Notes under the pieces: model-generated
Told to the model about the DNA's origin: nothing
What the model saw: only the letters and a program-made list of their open reading frames with translations
The model's database searches: none
Part shown: positions 49,741 through 63,059 of the stretch, piece by piece
How the letters are laid out: the number at the start of each line of letters is the position of its first letter
How positions within the stretch are numbered: the stretch's first letter is position 1
Position numbers and translations under genes: made by a program
From: Uranotaenia lowii
Taxonomy: Eukaryota > Arthropoda > Insecta > Diptera > Culicidae
NCBI RefSeq assembly: GCF_029784155.1
Contig: NC_073693.1
Location: 182,115,802-182,179,801 of the forward strand
Length of the DNA stretch: 64,000 bases
Direction of reading: 5' to 3'

Positions 49741-52700
49741 AATGTTGTCCGATCATTTTTTTTCAACGCTAAGCAGCCATCAGTAAGCATTTTGAACGCA
49801 TCCCGTTTGGTCTGGCACACCTGCAAATATTCTGCACGGCTACCGGCCAAAATGATTTTTTTTACCTACGCAACATTCATGAGATCCTAGTATAATAACA
49901 ACCGAGTTGATTTTCAATCATCCATTTTACTTCAATTATTATTCCATACCAGGTTTTTTGCTCATTTTACGTCATCCGGCATAAACTTTTGAGACGGAGA
50001 TTTTTCCTACTTTGAATTTTGAAAGGGAGAGAGACAGAATCAAATTTTCATTTTCCCATAACTTGGTCAAATGTTGTCCGATCATTTTTTTTCAAAGCTA
50101 GGCAGCCATCAGTAAGCATTTTGAACGCATCCCGCTTGGTCTAGCGAACCTGCAATTATTTTGCATGGCCACCGGCCAAAATGATTTTTTTACCTACGCA
50201 GCATTCATGAGATCCTAGAATAATATAACTACCAAGTTGATTTTCAATCAGCCATTTAACTTCAATTAGTATCCCATAACAGTTTTTCTGCGCATTTTAC
50301 GTCATCCGGCATAAACTTTTGAGACGGCGATTTTTCCTACTTTGAATTTCGAAAGGGAGAGAGACAGAATCAAATTTTCATTTTCCCATAACTTGGTCAA
50401 ATGTTGTACGATCATTTTTTTTCAAAGCTAGGCAGCCATCAGTAAGTATTTTGAACGCATCCCGTTTGGTCTGGCACACCTGCAAATATTCTGCACGGCT
50501 ACCGGCCAAAATGATTTTTTTTACCTACGCAACATTTATGAGATCCTAGTATAATATAACAACCGAGTTGATTTTCAATCAGCCATTTAACTTCAATTAT
50601 TGTCCCATACCATGTTTTTTGCGCATTTTTACGTCATTTGGCATCATCTTTTGAGACGCAGATTTTTCCTACTTTGAATTTTGAAAGGGAGAGAGACAGA
50701 ATCAAATTTTCATTTTCCCATAACTTGGTCAAATGTTGTCCGATCATTTTTTTTCAAAGCTAGGCAGCCATCAGTAAGCATTTTGAACGCATCCCGCTTG
50801 GTCTAGCGAACCTGCAATTATTTTGCATGGCCACCGGCCAAAATGATTTTTTTACCTACGCAGCATTCATGAGATCCTAGTATAATATAACTACCAAGTT
50901 GATTTTCAATCAGCCATTTAACTTCAATTAGTATCCCATACCAGTTTTTCTGCGCATTTTACGTCATCCGGCATAAACTTTTGAGACGGCGATTTTTCCT
51001 ACTATGAATTTTGAAAGGGAGAGAGACAGAATCAAATTTTCATTTTCCCATAACTTGGTCAAATGTTGTCCGATCATTTTTTTTCAAAGCTAGGCAGCCA
51101 TCAGTAAGCATTTTGAACGCATCCCGTTTGGTCTGGCACACCTGCAAATATTCTGCACGGCTACCGGTCAAAATGATTTTTTTTTACCTACGCAACATTC
51201 ATGAGATCCTAGTATAATATAACAACCGAGTTGATTTTCAATCAGCCATTTTACATCAGTTGTTACCCCATACCATGTTTTTTGCGCATTTTTACGTCAT
51301 TTGGCATTATCTTTTGAGACGGAGATTTTTCCTACTTTGATTTTTGAAAGGGAGAGAGACAGAATAAAATTTGTCATTTTCCCATAACTTGGTCAAATGT
51401 TGTCCGATCATTTTTGTTCAAAGCTAGGAAGCCATCAGTAAGCATTTTGAACGCATCCCGTTTGGTCTGGCACACCTGCAAATATTCTGCACGGCTACCG
51501 GCCAAAATGATTTTTTTTACCTACGCAACATTCATGAGATCCTAGTATAATAACAACCGAGTTGATTTTCAATCAGCCATTTTACTTCAATTATTATCCC
51601 ATACCAGGTTTTTTGCTCATTTTACGTCATCCGGCATAAACTTTTGAGACGGAGATTTTTCCTACTTTGATTTTTGAAAGGGAGAGAGACAGAATCAAAT
51701 TTGTCATTTTCCCATAACTTGGTCAAATGTTGTCCGATCATTTTTTTTCAAAGCTAGGCAGCCATCAGTAAGCATTTTGAACGCATCCCGTTTGGTCTGG
51801 CACACCTGCAAGTATACTGCACGGCTACCGGCCAAAATGATTTTTTTACCTACGCAACATTCATGAGATCCTAGTATAATATAACAACCGAGTTGATTTT
51901 CAATCAGCCATTTTACTTCAGTTATTATCCCATACCATGTTTTTTGCGCATTTTTACGTCATTTGGCATCATCTTTTGAGACGCAGATTTTTCCTACTTT
52001 GATTTTTGAAAGGGAGAGAGACAGAATCAAATTTGTCATTTTCCCATAACTTGGTCAAATGTTGTCCGACCATTTTTTTCAAAGCTAGGAAGCCAACAGT
52101 AAGCATTTTGAACGCATCCCGTTTGGTCTGGTACACCTGCAAATATTCTGCACGGCTACCGGCCAAAATGATTTTTTTACCTACGCAACATTCATGAGAT
52201 CCTAGTATAATATAACAACCGAGTTGATTTTCAATCAGCCATTTTACTTCAGTTATTATCCCATACCATGTTTTTTGCGCATTTTTACGTCATTTGGCAT
52301 CATCTTTTGAGACGCAGATTTTTCTTACTTTGATTTTTGAAAGGGAGAGAGACAGAATAAAATTTGTCATTTTCCCATAACTTGGTCAAATGTTGTCCGA
52401 TCATTTTTTTTCAACGCTAAGCAGCCATCAGAAAGCATTTTGAACGCATCCCGTTTGGTCTGGCACACCTGCAAATATTCTGCACGGCTACCGGCCAAAA
52501 TGATTTTTTTTACCTACGCAACATTCATGAGATCCTAGTATAATATAACAACCGAGTTGATTTTCAATCAGCCATTTTACTTCAATTATTATTCCATACC
52601 AGGTTTTTTGCTCATTTTACGTCATCCGGCATAAACTTTTGAGACGCAGATTTTTCCTACTTTGAATTTTGAAAGGGAGAGAGACAGAATCAAATTTTCA

Positions 52701-52859
52701 TTTTCCCATAACTTGGTCAAATGTTGTCCGATCATTTTTTTTCAAAGCTAGGCAGCCATCAGTAAGCATTTTGAACGCATCCCGTTTCGTCTGGCACACC
52801 TGCAAATATTCTGCACGGCTACCGGCCAAAATGATTTTTTTTACCTACGCAACATTCAT

Positions 52860-52957
52860 GAGATCCTAGTATAATATAACAACCGAGTTGATTTTCAATC
52901 AGCCATTTTGTTTCAGTTATTATCCCATACCATGTTTTTTGCGCATTTTTACGTCAT
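52860..52957 (+). repeat. Truncated class 2 monomer, copy 10
   Basis: Same junction; private change CATTTTGTTTCAG in place of CATTTTACTTCAG. Preceded by a class 1-type monomer with the CGTTTCGTC marker. Confidence 0.87.
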
Positions 52958-55900
52958 ATAATAACAACCGAGTTGATTTTCAATCAGCCATTTTACTTCA
53001 ATTATTATCCCATACCAGCTTTTTTGCTCATTTTACGTCATCCGGCATAAACTTTTGAGACGGAGATTTTTCCTACTTTGAATTTTGAAAGGGAGAGAGA
53101 CAGAATCAAATTTTCATTTTCCCATAACTTGGTCAAATGTTGTCCGATCATTTTTTTTCAAAGCTAGGCAGCCATCAGTAAGCATTTTGAAAGCATCCCG
53201 TTTGGTCTGGCACACCTGCAAATATTCTGCACGGCTACCGGTCAAAATGATTTTTTTTTACCTACGCAACATTCATGAGATCCTAGTATAATATAAATAC
53301 AAATTTGATTTTCAATCAGCCATTTAACTTCAATTAGTAACCCATACCAGGTTTTCTGCGCATTTTACGCCATCCGGCATAAACTTTTGAGACGGCGATT
53401 TTTCCTACTTTGAATTTTGAAAGGGAGAGAGACAGAATCAAATTTTCATTTTCCTATAACTTGGTCAAATGTTGTCCGATCATTTTTTTTCAAAGCTAGG
53501 CAGCCATCAGTAAGCATTTTGAACGCATCCCGTTTGGTCTGGCACACCTGCAAATATTCTGCACGGCTACCGGTCAAAATGATTTTTTTTTACCTACGCA
53601 ACATTCATGAGATCCTAGTATAATATAACAACCGAGTTGATTTTCAATCAGCCATTTTACATCAGTTGTTATTCCATACCATGTTTTTTGCGCATTTTTA
53701 CGTCATTTGGCATCATCTTTTGAGACGCAGATTTTTCCTACTTTGAATTTTGAAAGGGAGAGAGACAGAATCAAATTTTCATTTTCCCATAATTTGGTCA
53801 AATGTTGTCCGATCTTTTTTTTTTCAAAGCTAGGCAGCCATCAGTAAGCATTTTGAACGCATCCAGTTTGGTCTGGCACACCTGCAAATATTCTGCGCGG
53901 CTACCGGCCAAAATGATTTTTTTTACCTACGCAACATTCATGAGATCCTAGTATACTATAACAACCGAGTTGATTTTCAATCAGCCATTTTACTTCAGTT
54001 ATTATCCCATACCACGTTTTTTGCGCATTTTTACTTCATTTGGCATCATCTTTTGAGACGCAGATTTTTCCTACTTTGATTTTTGAAAGGGAGAGAGACA
54101 GAATCAAATTTGTCATTTTCCCATAACTTGGTCAAATGTTGTCCGATCATTTTTGTTCAAAGCTAGGAAGCCATCAGTAAGCATTTTGAACGCATCCCGT
54201 TTGGTCTGGCACACCTGCACATATTCTGCACGGCTACCGGCCAAAATGATTTTTTTTACCTACGCAACATTCATGAGATCCTAGTATAATATAACAACCG
54301 AGTTGATTTTCAATCAGCAATTTTACTTCAGTTATTATTCCATACCATGTTTTTTGCGCATTTTTACGTCGTTTGGCACCATCTTTTGAGACGCAGATTT
54401 TTCCTACTTTGATTTTTGAAAGGGAGAGAGACAGAATAAAATTTGTCATTTTCCCATAACTTGGTCAAATGTTGTCCGATCATTTTTTTCAACGCTAAGC
54501 AGCCATCAGTAAGCATTTTGAAAGCATCCCGTTTGGTCTGGCACACCTGCAAATATTCTGCACGGCTACCGGCCAAAATGATTTTTTTTACCTACGCAAC
54601 ATTCATGAGATCCTAGTATAATAACAACAGAGTTGATTTTCAATCAGCCATTTTACTTCAATTATTATCCCATACCAGGTTTTTTGCTCGTTTTACGTCA
54701 TCCGGCATAAACTTTTGAGACGGAGATTTTTCCTACTTTGAATTTTGAAAGGGGCTACCGGTCAAAATGATTTTTTTTTACCTACGCAACATTCATGAGA
54801 TCCTAGTATAATATAACAACCGAGTTGATTTTCAATCAGCCATTTTACATCAGTTGTTATTCCATACCATGTTTTTTGCGCATTTTTACGTCATTTGGCA
54901 TCATCCTTTGAGACGCAGATTTTTCCTACTTTGATTTTTGAAAGGGAGAGAGACAGAATAAAATTTGTCATTTTCCCATAACTTGGTCAAATGTTGTCCG
55001 ATCAATTTTGTTCAAAGCTAGGAAGCTATCAGTAAGCATTTTGAACGCATCCCGTTTGGTCTGGCACACCTGCAAATATTCTGCACGGCTACCGGCCAAA
55101 ATGATTTTTTTTTACCTACGCAACATTCATGAGATCCTAGTATAATAACAACCGAGTTGATTTTCAATCAGCCATTTTACTTCAGTTATTATCCCATACC
55201 ATGTTTTTCGCGCATTTTTACGTCATTTGGCATCATCTTTTGAGACGCAGATTTTTCCTACTTTGATTTTTGAAAGGGAGAGAGACAGAATCAAATTTGT
55301 CATTTTCCCATAACTTGGTCAAATGTTGTCCGATCATTTTTGTTCAAAGCTAGGAAGCCATCAGTAAGCATTTTGAACGCATCCCGTTTGATCTGGCACA
55401 CCTGCAAATATTCTGCACGGCTACCGGCCAAAATGATTTTTTTTACCTACGCAACATTCATGAGATCCTAGTATAATATAACAACCGAGTTGATTTTCAA
55501 TCAGCAATTTTACTTCAGTTATTATCCCATACCATGTTTTTTGCGTATTTTTACGTCGTTTGGCACCATCTTTTGAGACGCAGATTTTTCCTACTTTGAT
55601 TTTTGAAAGGGAGAGAGACAGAATCAAATTTTCATTTTCCCATAACTTGGTCAAATGTTGTCCGATCATTTTTTTTCAAAGCTAGGCAGCCATCAGTAAG
55701 CATTTTGAACGCATCCCGCTTGGTCTAGCGAACCTGCAATTATTTTGCATGGCCACCGGCCAAAATGATTTTTTTACCTACGCAGCATTCATGAGATCCT
55801 AGTATAATATAACTACCAAGTTGATTTTCAATCAGCCATTTAACTTCAATTAGTATCCCATACCAGGTTTTCTGCGCATTTTACGTCATCCGGCATAAAC

Positions 55901-56124
55901 TTTTGAGACGGCGATTTTTCCTACTTTGAATTTTGAAAGGGAGAGAGACAGAATCAAATTTTCATTTTCCCATAACTTGGTCAAATGTTGTCCGATCATT
56001 TTTTTTCAAAGCTAGGCAGCCATCAGTAAGCATTTTGAACGCATCCCGTTTGGTCTGGCACACCTGAAAATATTCTGCACGGCTACCGGCCAAAATGATT
56101 TTTTTTTACCTACGCAACATTCAT

Positions 56125-56221
56125 GAGATCCTAGTATAATATAACAACCGAGTTGATTTTCAATCAGCCATTTTACTTCAGTTATTATCCCATACCATGT
56201 TTTTTGCGCATTTTCACGTCA
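56125..56221 (+). repeat. Truncated class 2 monomer, copy 11
   Basis: Most diverged junction (TTTTCACGTCAGATAATAAC), followed by CCAAGTTGGTTTTC and CATCCATTTT variants. This is the last copy seen in the window. Confidence 0.84.
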
Positions 56222-59200
56222 GATAATAACAACCAAGTTGGTTTTCAATCATCCATTTTACTTCAATTACTATCCCATACCAGCTTTTTTGCTCATCTTA
56301 CGTCATCCGGCATAAACTTTTGAGACGCAGATTTCTCCTACTTTGAATTTTGAAAGGGAGAGAGACAGAATCAAATTTGTCATTTTCCCATAACTTGGTC
56401 AAATGTTGTCCGATCATTTTTTTTCAACGCTAAGCAGCCATCAGAAAGCATTTTGAACGCATCCCGCTTGGTCTAGCGAACCTGCAATTATTTTGCATGG
56501 CCACCGGCCAAAATGATTTTTTTACCTACGCAGCATTCATGAGATCCTAGTATAATATAACTACCAAGTTGATTTTCAATCAGCCATTTAAGTTCAATTA
56601 GTATCCCATACCAGGTTTTCTGCGCATTTTACGTCTTCCGGCATAAACTTTTGAGACGGCGATTTTTCCTACTTTGAATATTGAAAGGGAGAGAGACAGA
56701 ATCAAATGTTCATTTTCCCATAACTTGGTCAAATGTTGTCCGATCATTTTTTTTCAAAGCTAGGCAGCCATCAGTAAGCATTTTGAACGCATCCCGTTTG
56801 GTCTGGCACACCTGCAAATATTCTGCACGGCTACCGGCCAAAATGATTTTTTTTTACCTACGCAACATTCATGAGATCCTAGTATAATAACAACCGAGTT
56901 GATTTTCAATCAGCCATTTTACTTCAGTTATTATCCCATACCATGTTTTTTGCGCATTTTTACGTCATTTGGTATCATCTTTTGAGACGCAGATTTTTCC
57001 TACTTTGATTTTTGAAAGGGAGAGAGACAGAATAAAATTTGTCATTTTCCCATAACTTGGTCAAATGTTGTCCGATCATTTTTGTTCAAAGCTAGGAAGC
57101 CATCAGTAAGCATTTTGAACGCATCCCGTTTGGTCTGGCACACCTGCAAATGTTCTGCACGGCTACCGGCCAAAATGATTTTTTTTACCTACGCAACATT
57201 CATGAGATCCTAGTATAATATAACAACCGAGTTGATTTTCAATCAGCCATTTTACTTCTGTTATACCATACCATACCATGTTTTTTGCGCATTTTAACGT
57301 CGTTTGGCATCATCTTTTGAGACGCAGATTTTTCCTACTTTGATTTTTGAAAGGGAGAGAGACAGAATAAAATTTGTCATTTTCCCATAACTTGGTCAAA
57401 TGTTGTCCGATCATTTTTTTTCAAAGCTAGGCAGTTATCAGTAAGCATTTTGAACGCGTCCCGTTTGGTCTGGCACACCTGCAAATATTCTGCACGGCTA
57501 CCGGTCAAAATGATTTTTTTTTACCTACGCAACATTCATGAGATCCTAGTATAATATAACAACCGAGTTGATTTTCAACCAGCCATTTTACTTCAGTTAT
57601 TATCCCATAGCTTTTTTTTTGCGCATTTTTACGTCATTTGGCATCATCTTTTGAGACGCAGATTTTTCCTACTTTGATTTTTGAAAGAGAGAGAGACAGA
57701 ATAAAATTTGTCATTTTCCCATAACTTGGTCAAATGTTGTCCGATCATCTTTGTTCAAAGCTAGGAAGCCACCAGTAAGCATTTTGAACGCATCCCGTTT
57801 GGCCTGGCACACCTGCAAATATTCTGCACGGCTACCGGCCAAAATGATTTTTTTTACCTACGCAACATTCATGAGATCCTAGTATAATAACAACCGAGTT
57901 GATTTTCAATCAGCCATTTTACTTCAATTATTATCCCATACCAGGTTTTTTGCTCATTTTACGTCATCCGGCATAAACTTTTGAGACGGCGATTTTTCCT
58001 ACTTTGAATTTTGAAAGGGAGAGAGACAGAATCAAATTTGTCATTTTCCCATAACTTGGTCAAATGTTGTCCGATGATTTTTTTTTCAACGCTAAGCAGC
58101 CATCAGTAAGCATTTTGAACGCATCCCGCTTGGTCTAGCGAACTTGCAATTATTTTGCATGGCCACCGGCCAAAATGATTATTTTACCTACGCAGCATTC
58201 ATGAGATCCTAGTATAATATAACTACCAAGTTAATTTTCAATCAGCCATTTAACTTCAATTAGTACCCCATACCAGTTTTTCTGCGCATTTTACGTCATC
58301 CGGCATAAACTTTTGAGACGGCGATTTTTCCTGCTTTGAATTTTGAAAGGGAGAGAGACAGAATCAAATTTTCATTTTCCCATAACTTGGTCAAATGTTG
58401 TCCGATCATTTTTTTTCAAAGCTAGGCAGCCATCAGTAAGCATTTTGAACGCATCCCGTTTGGTCTGGCACACCTGCAAATATTCTGCACGGCTACCGGC
58501 CAAAATGATTTTTTTTACCTACGCAACATTCATGAGATCCTAGTATAATATAACAACCGAGTTGATTTTCAATCAGCCATTTTACTTCAGTTATTATCCC
58601 ATACCATGTTTTTTGCGCATTTTACGTCATCCGGCATAAACTGTTGAGACGGCGATTTTTCCTGCTTTGAATTTTGAAAGGGAGAGAGACAGAATAAAAT
58701 TTGTCATTTTCCCATAACTTGGTCAAATGTTGTCCGATCATTTTTGTTCAAAGCTAGGAAGCCATCAGTAAGCATTTTGAAAGCATCCCGTTTGGTCTGG
58801 CACACCTGCAAATATTCTGCACGGCTACCGGCCAAAATGTTTATTTTTTACCTACGCAACATTCATGAGATCCTAGTATAATAACAACCGAGTTGATTTT
58901 CAATCAGCCATTTTACTTCAATTATTATCCCATACCAGGTTTTTTGCTCATTTTACGTCATCCGGCATAAACTTTTGAGACGGCGATTTTTCCTACTTTG
59001 AATTTTGAAAGGGAGAGAGACAGAATCAAATTTGTCATTTTCCCATAACTTGGTCAAATGTTGTCCGATCATTTTTTTTCAACGCTAAGCAGCCATCAGT
59101 AAGCATTTTGAACGCATCCCGCTTGGTCTAGCGAACCTGTAATTATTTTGCATGGCCACCGGCCAAAATGATTTTTTTACCTACGCAGCATTCATGAGAT

Positions 59201-60332
59201 CCTAGTATAATATAACTACCAAGTTGATTTTCAATCAGCCATTTAACTTCAATTAGTATCCCATACCAGGTTTTCTGCGCATTTTTACGTCATTTGGCAT
59301 CATCTTTTGAGACACAGATTTTTCCTACTTTGATTTTTGAAAGGGAGAGAGACAGAATAAAAATTATCATTTTCCCATAACTTGGTCAAATGTTGTCCGA
59401 TCATTTTTGTTCAAAGCTAGGAAGCCATCAGTAAGCATTTTGAATGCATACCGTTTGGTCTGGCACACCTGCAAATATTCTGCACGGCTACCGGCCAAAA
59501 TGATTTTTTTTACCTACGCAACATTCATGAGATCCTAGTATAATAACAAGCGAGTTGGTTTTCAATCAGATATTTTACTTCAATTATTATTCCATACCAG
59601 GTTTTTTGCTCATTTTACGTCATCCGGCATAAACTTTTGAGACGGAGATTTTTCCTGCTTTGAATTTTGAAAGGGAGAGAGACAAAATCAAATTTGTCAT
59701 TTTCCCATAACTTGGTCAAATGTTGTCCGATCATTTTTTTCAACGCTAAGCAGCCATCAGTAAGCATTTTGAACGCATCCCGTTTGGTCTGGCACACCTG
59801 CAAATATTCTGCACGGCTACCGGCCAAAATGTTTTTTTTACCTACGCAACATTCATGAGATCCTAGTATAATATAACAACCGAGTTGATTTTCAATCAGA
59901 CATTTTACTTCAGTTATTATCCCATATCATGTTTTTTGCGCATTTTTACGTCATTTGGCATCATCTTTTGAGACGCAGATTTTTCCTACTTTGATTTTTG
60001 ATTTTTGAGGATGCCATCAGTAAGCATTTTGAACGCATCCCGTTTGGTCTGGCACACCTGCAAATATTCTGCACGGCTACCGGCCAAAATGATTTTTTTT
60101 ACCTACGCAACATTCATGAGATCCTAGTATAATAACAACCGAGTTGATTTTCAATCAGCCATTTTACTTCAATTATTATCCCATACCAGGTTTTCTGCTC
60201 ATTTTACGTCATCCGGCATAAACTTTTGAGACGCAGATTTTTCCTACTTTGAATTTTGAAAGGGAGAGAGACAGAATCAAATTTGTCATTTTCCTATAAC
60301 TTGGTCAAATGTTGTCCGATCATTTTTTTCAA

Positions 60333-62945
60333 CGCTAAGCAGCCATCAGTAAGCATTTTGAACGCATCCCGCTTGGTCTAGCGAACCTGCAATTATTTTG
60401 CATGGCCACCGGCCAAAATGATTTTTTTACCTACGCAACATTCATGAGATCCTAGTATAATAACAACCGAGTTGATTTTCAATCAGCCATTTTACTTCAA
60501 TTATTGTCCCATACCAGGTTTTTTGCTCATTTTACGTCATCCGGCATAAACTTTTGAGACGCAGATTTTTCCTACTTTGAATTTTGAAAGGGAGAGAGAC
60601 AGAATCAAATTTTCATTTTCCCATAACTTGGTCAAATGTTGTCCGATCATTTTTTTTCAAAGCTAGGCTGCCATCAGTAAGCATTTTGAACGCATCCCGT
60701 TTAGTCTGGCACACCTGCAAATATTCTGCACGACTACCGGCCAAAATGATTTTTTTTACCTACGCAACATTCATGAGATCCTAGTATAATATAACAACCG
60801 AGTTGATTTTCAATCAGCCATTTTACTTCAGTTATTATCCCATACCATGTTTTTTGCGCATTTTTACGTCATTTGGCATTATCTTTTGAGACGCAGATTT
60901 TTCCTACTTTGATTTTTGAAAGGGAGAGAGACAGAATAAAATTTGTCATTTTCCCATAACTTGATCAAATGTTGTCCGATCATTTTTGTTCAACGCTAGG
61001 AAGCCATCAGTTAGCATTTTGAACGCATCCCGCTTGGTCTAGCGAACCTGCAATTATTTTGCATGGCCACCGGCCAAAATGATTTTTTTACCTACGCAGC
61101 ATTCATGAGATCCTAGTATAATATAACTACCAAGTTGATTTTCAATCAGCCATTTAAATTCAATTAGTATCCCATACCAGGTTTTCTGCGCATTCTACGT
61201 CATCCGGCATAAACTTTTGAGACGGCGATTTTTCCTACTTTGAATTTTGAAAGGGAGAGAGACAGAATCAAATTTTCATTTTCCCATAACTTGGTCAAAT
61301 GTTGTCCGATCATTTTTTTTTTCAAAGCTAGGCAGCCACCAGTAAGCATTTTGAACGCATCCCGTTTGGTCTGGCACACCTGCAAATATTCTGCACGGCT
61401 ACCGGCCAAAATGATTATTTTACCTACGCAACATCCATGAGATCCTAGTATAATATAACAACCGAGTTGATTTTCAATCAGCCATTTTACTTCAGTTATT
61501 ATCCCATACCATGTTTTTTGCGCATTTTTACGTCATTTGGCATCATCTTTTGAGACGCAGATTTTTCCTACTTTGATTTTTGAAAGGTAGAGAGACAGAA
61601 TAAAATTTGTCATTTTCCCATAACTTGGTCAAATGTTGTCCGATCATTTTTGTTCAAAGCTAGGAAGCCATCAGTAAGCATTTTGAACGCATCCCGTTTG
61701 GTCTGGCACACCTGCAAATATTCTGCACGGCTACCGGCCAAAATGATTTTTTTTACCTACGCAACATTCATGAGATTCTAATATAATAACAACCGAGTTG
61801 ATTTTCAATCAGCCATTTTACTTCAATTATTATTTCATCCCAGGTTTTTTGCTCATTTTACGTCATCCGGCATAAACTTTTAAGACGGATATTTTTCCTA
61901 CTTTGAATTTTGAAAGGGAGAGAGACAGAATCAAATTTGTCATTTTCCCATAATTTGGTCAAATGATGTCCGATCATTTTTTTTTCAACGCTAAGCAGCC
62001 ATCAGTAAGCATTTTGAACGCATCCCGCTTGGCCTAGCGAACCTGCAATTATTTTGCATGGCCACCGGCCAAAATGATTTTTTTACCTACGCAGCATTCA
62101 TGAGATCCTAGTATAATATAACTACCAATTTGATTTTCAATCAGCCATTTAACTTCAATTATTATACAAAACCAGGTTTTCTGCGCATTTTACGTCATCC
62201 GGCATAAACTTTTGAGACGGCGATTTTTCCTACTTTGAATTTTGAAAATCAAATTTTAATTTTCCCATAACTTGGTCAAATATTGTCCGATCATTTTTTT
62301 TTCTAAGCAAGGCAGCCATCAGTAAGCATTTTGAACGCATCCCGTTTGGTCTGGCACACCTGCAAATATTCTGCACGGCTACCGGCCAAAATGATTTTTT
62401 TTACCTACGCAACATTCATGAGATCCTAGTATAATATAACAACCGAGTTAATTTTCAATCAGCCATTTTACTTCAGTTATTATCCCATACCATGTTTTTT
62501 GCATTTTAAACGCATCCCCGTTTGGTCTAGCGTACCTGCAATTATTTTGCACTGCCACTGGCCAAAATGATTTTTTTACCTACGCAGCATTCATGAGATC
62601 CTAGTATAATATAACAACCAAGTTGATTTTCAATCAACCATTTTACTTCAGTCATTATCCCATACCAGGTTTTTTGCGGAACCTGCAATAATTTTGCATG
62701 GCCACCGGCCAAAATGATTTTTTTACCTACGCAGCATTCATGAGATCCTAGTATAATATAACAACCGAGTTGGTTTTCAATCAGCCATTTTACTTCAGTT
62801 ATTATCCCATACCAGGTTTCTTGCGCATTTTACGCAAAAGATAATGCAGATTTTTCCTACTTTGATTTTTGAAAGGGAGAGAGACAGAATAAAATTTGTC
62901 ATTTTCCCATAACTTGATCAAATGTTGTCCGATCATTTTTTTTCA
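60333..62945 (+). repeat. 2.6 kb HOR unit, copy 1
   Basis: The first ~1,060 bp match 62,946-64,000 at an offset of 2,613-2,614 bp. Shared variants include GCTAGGCTGCCATC, GTTTAGTCTGG, GCACGACTACCGG and CAGCCACCAGTAAGC. The unit ends in the degenerate stretch at 62.2-63.06 kb. Confidence 0.83.
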
Positions 62946-63059
62946 ACGCTAAGCAGCCATCAGTAAGCATTTTGAACGCATCCCGCTTGGTCTAGCGAAC
63001 CTGCAATTATTTTGCATGGCCACCGGCCAAAATGATTTTTTTACCTACGCAACATTCAT
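62420..63059 (+). repeat. Cluster of short, diverged monomers
   Basis: Three successive monomers measure about 175, 147 and 318 bp. In the first, CATGTTTTTT joins GCATTTTAAACGC, with GCATTTT shared by both parental sites. In the second, GGTTTTTTGCGG joins AACCTGC. The third has an odd ACGCAAAAGATAATGCAG in place of the usual ACGTCAT-to-GACGCAG segment. Substitutions such as CACTGCCACTGGCC are also more frequent than elsewhere. Just upstream, at about 62,247, the GGGAGAGAGACAG box is deleted. Confidence 0.82.

Larger units (their letters stand above)
45341..60332 (+). repeat. Mosaic satellite region III, right part
   Basis: Continuous monomers, mostly in class 1-2-3 order, with several class 2 monomers in succession and two more truncated class 2 copies (52,860 and 56,125) outside the 4.39 kb duplication. 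Two larger deletions are present. At 54,752 GAAAGGGG joins directly to CTACCGG, losing ~165 bp. At about 60,008 TTTTTGATTTTTGAGGATG joins to CCATCAG, losing ~105 bp. I see no inserted sequence or gene in this stretch. Confidence 0.8.
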
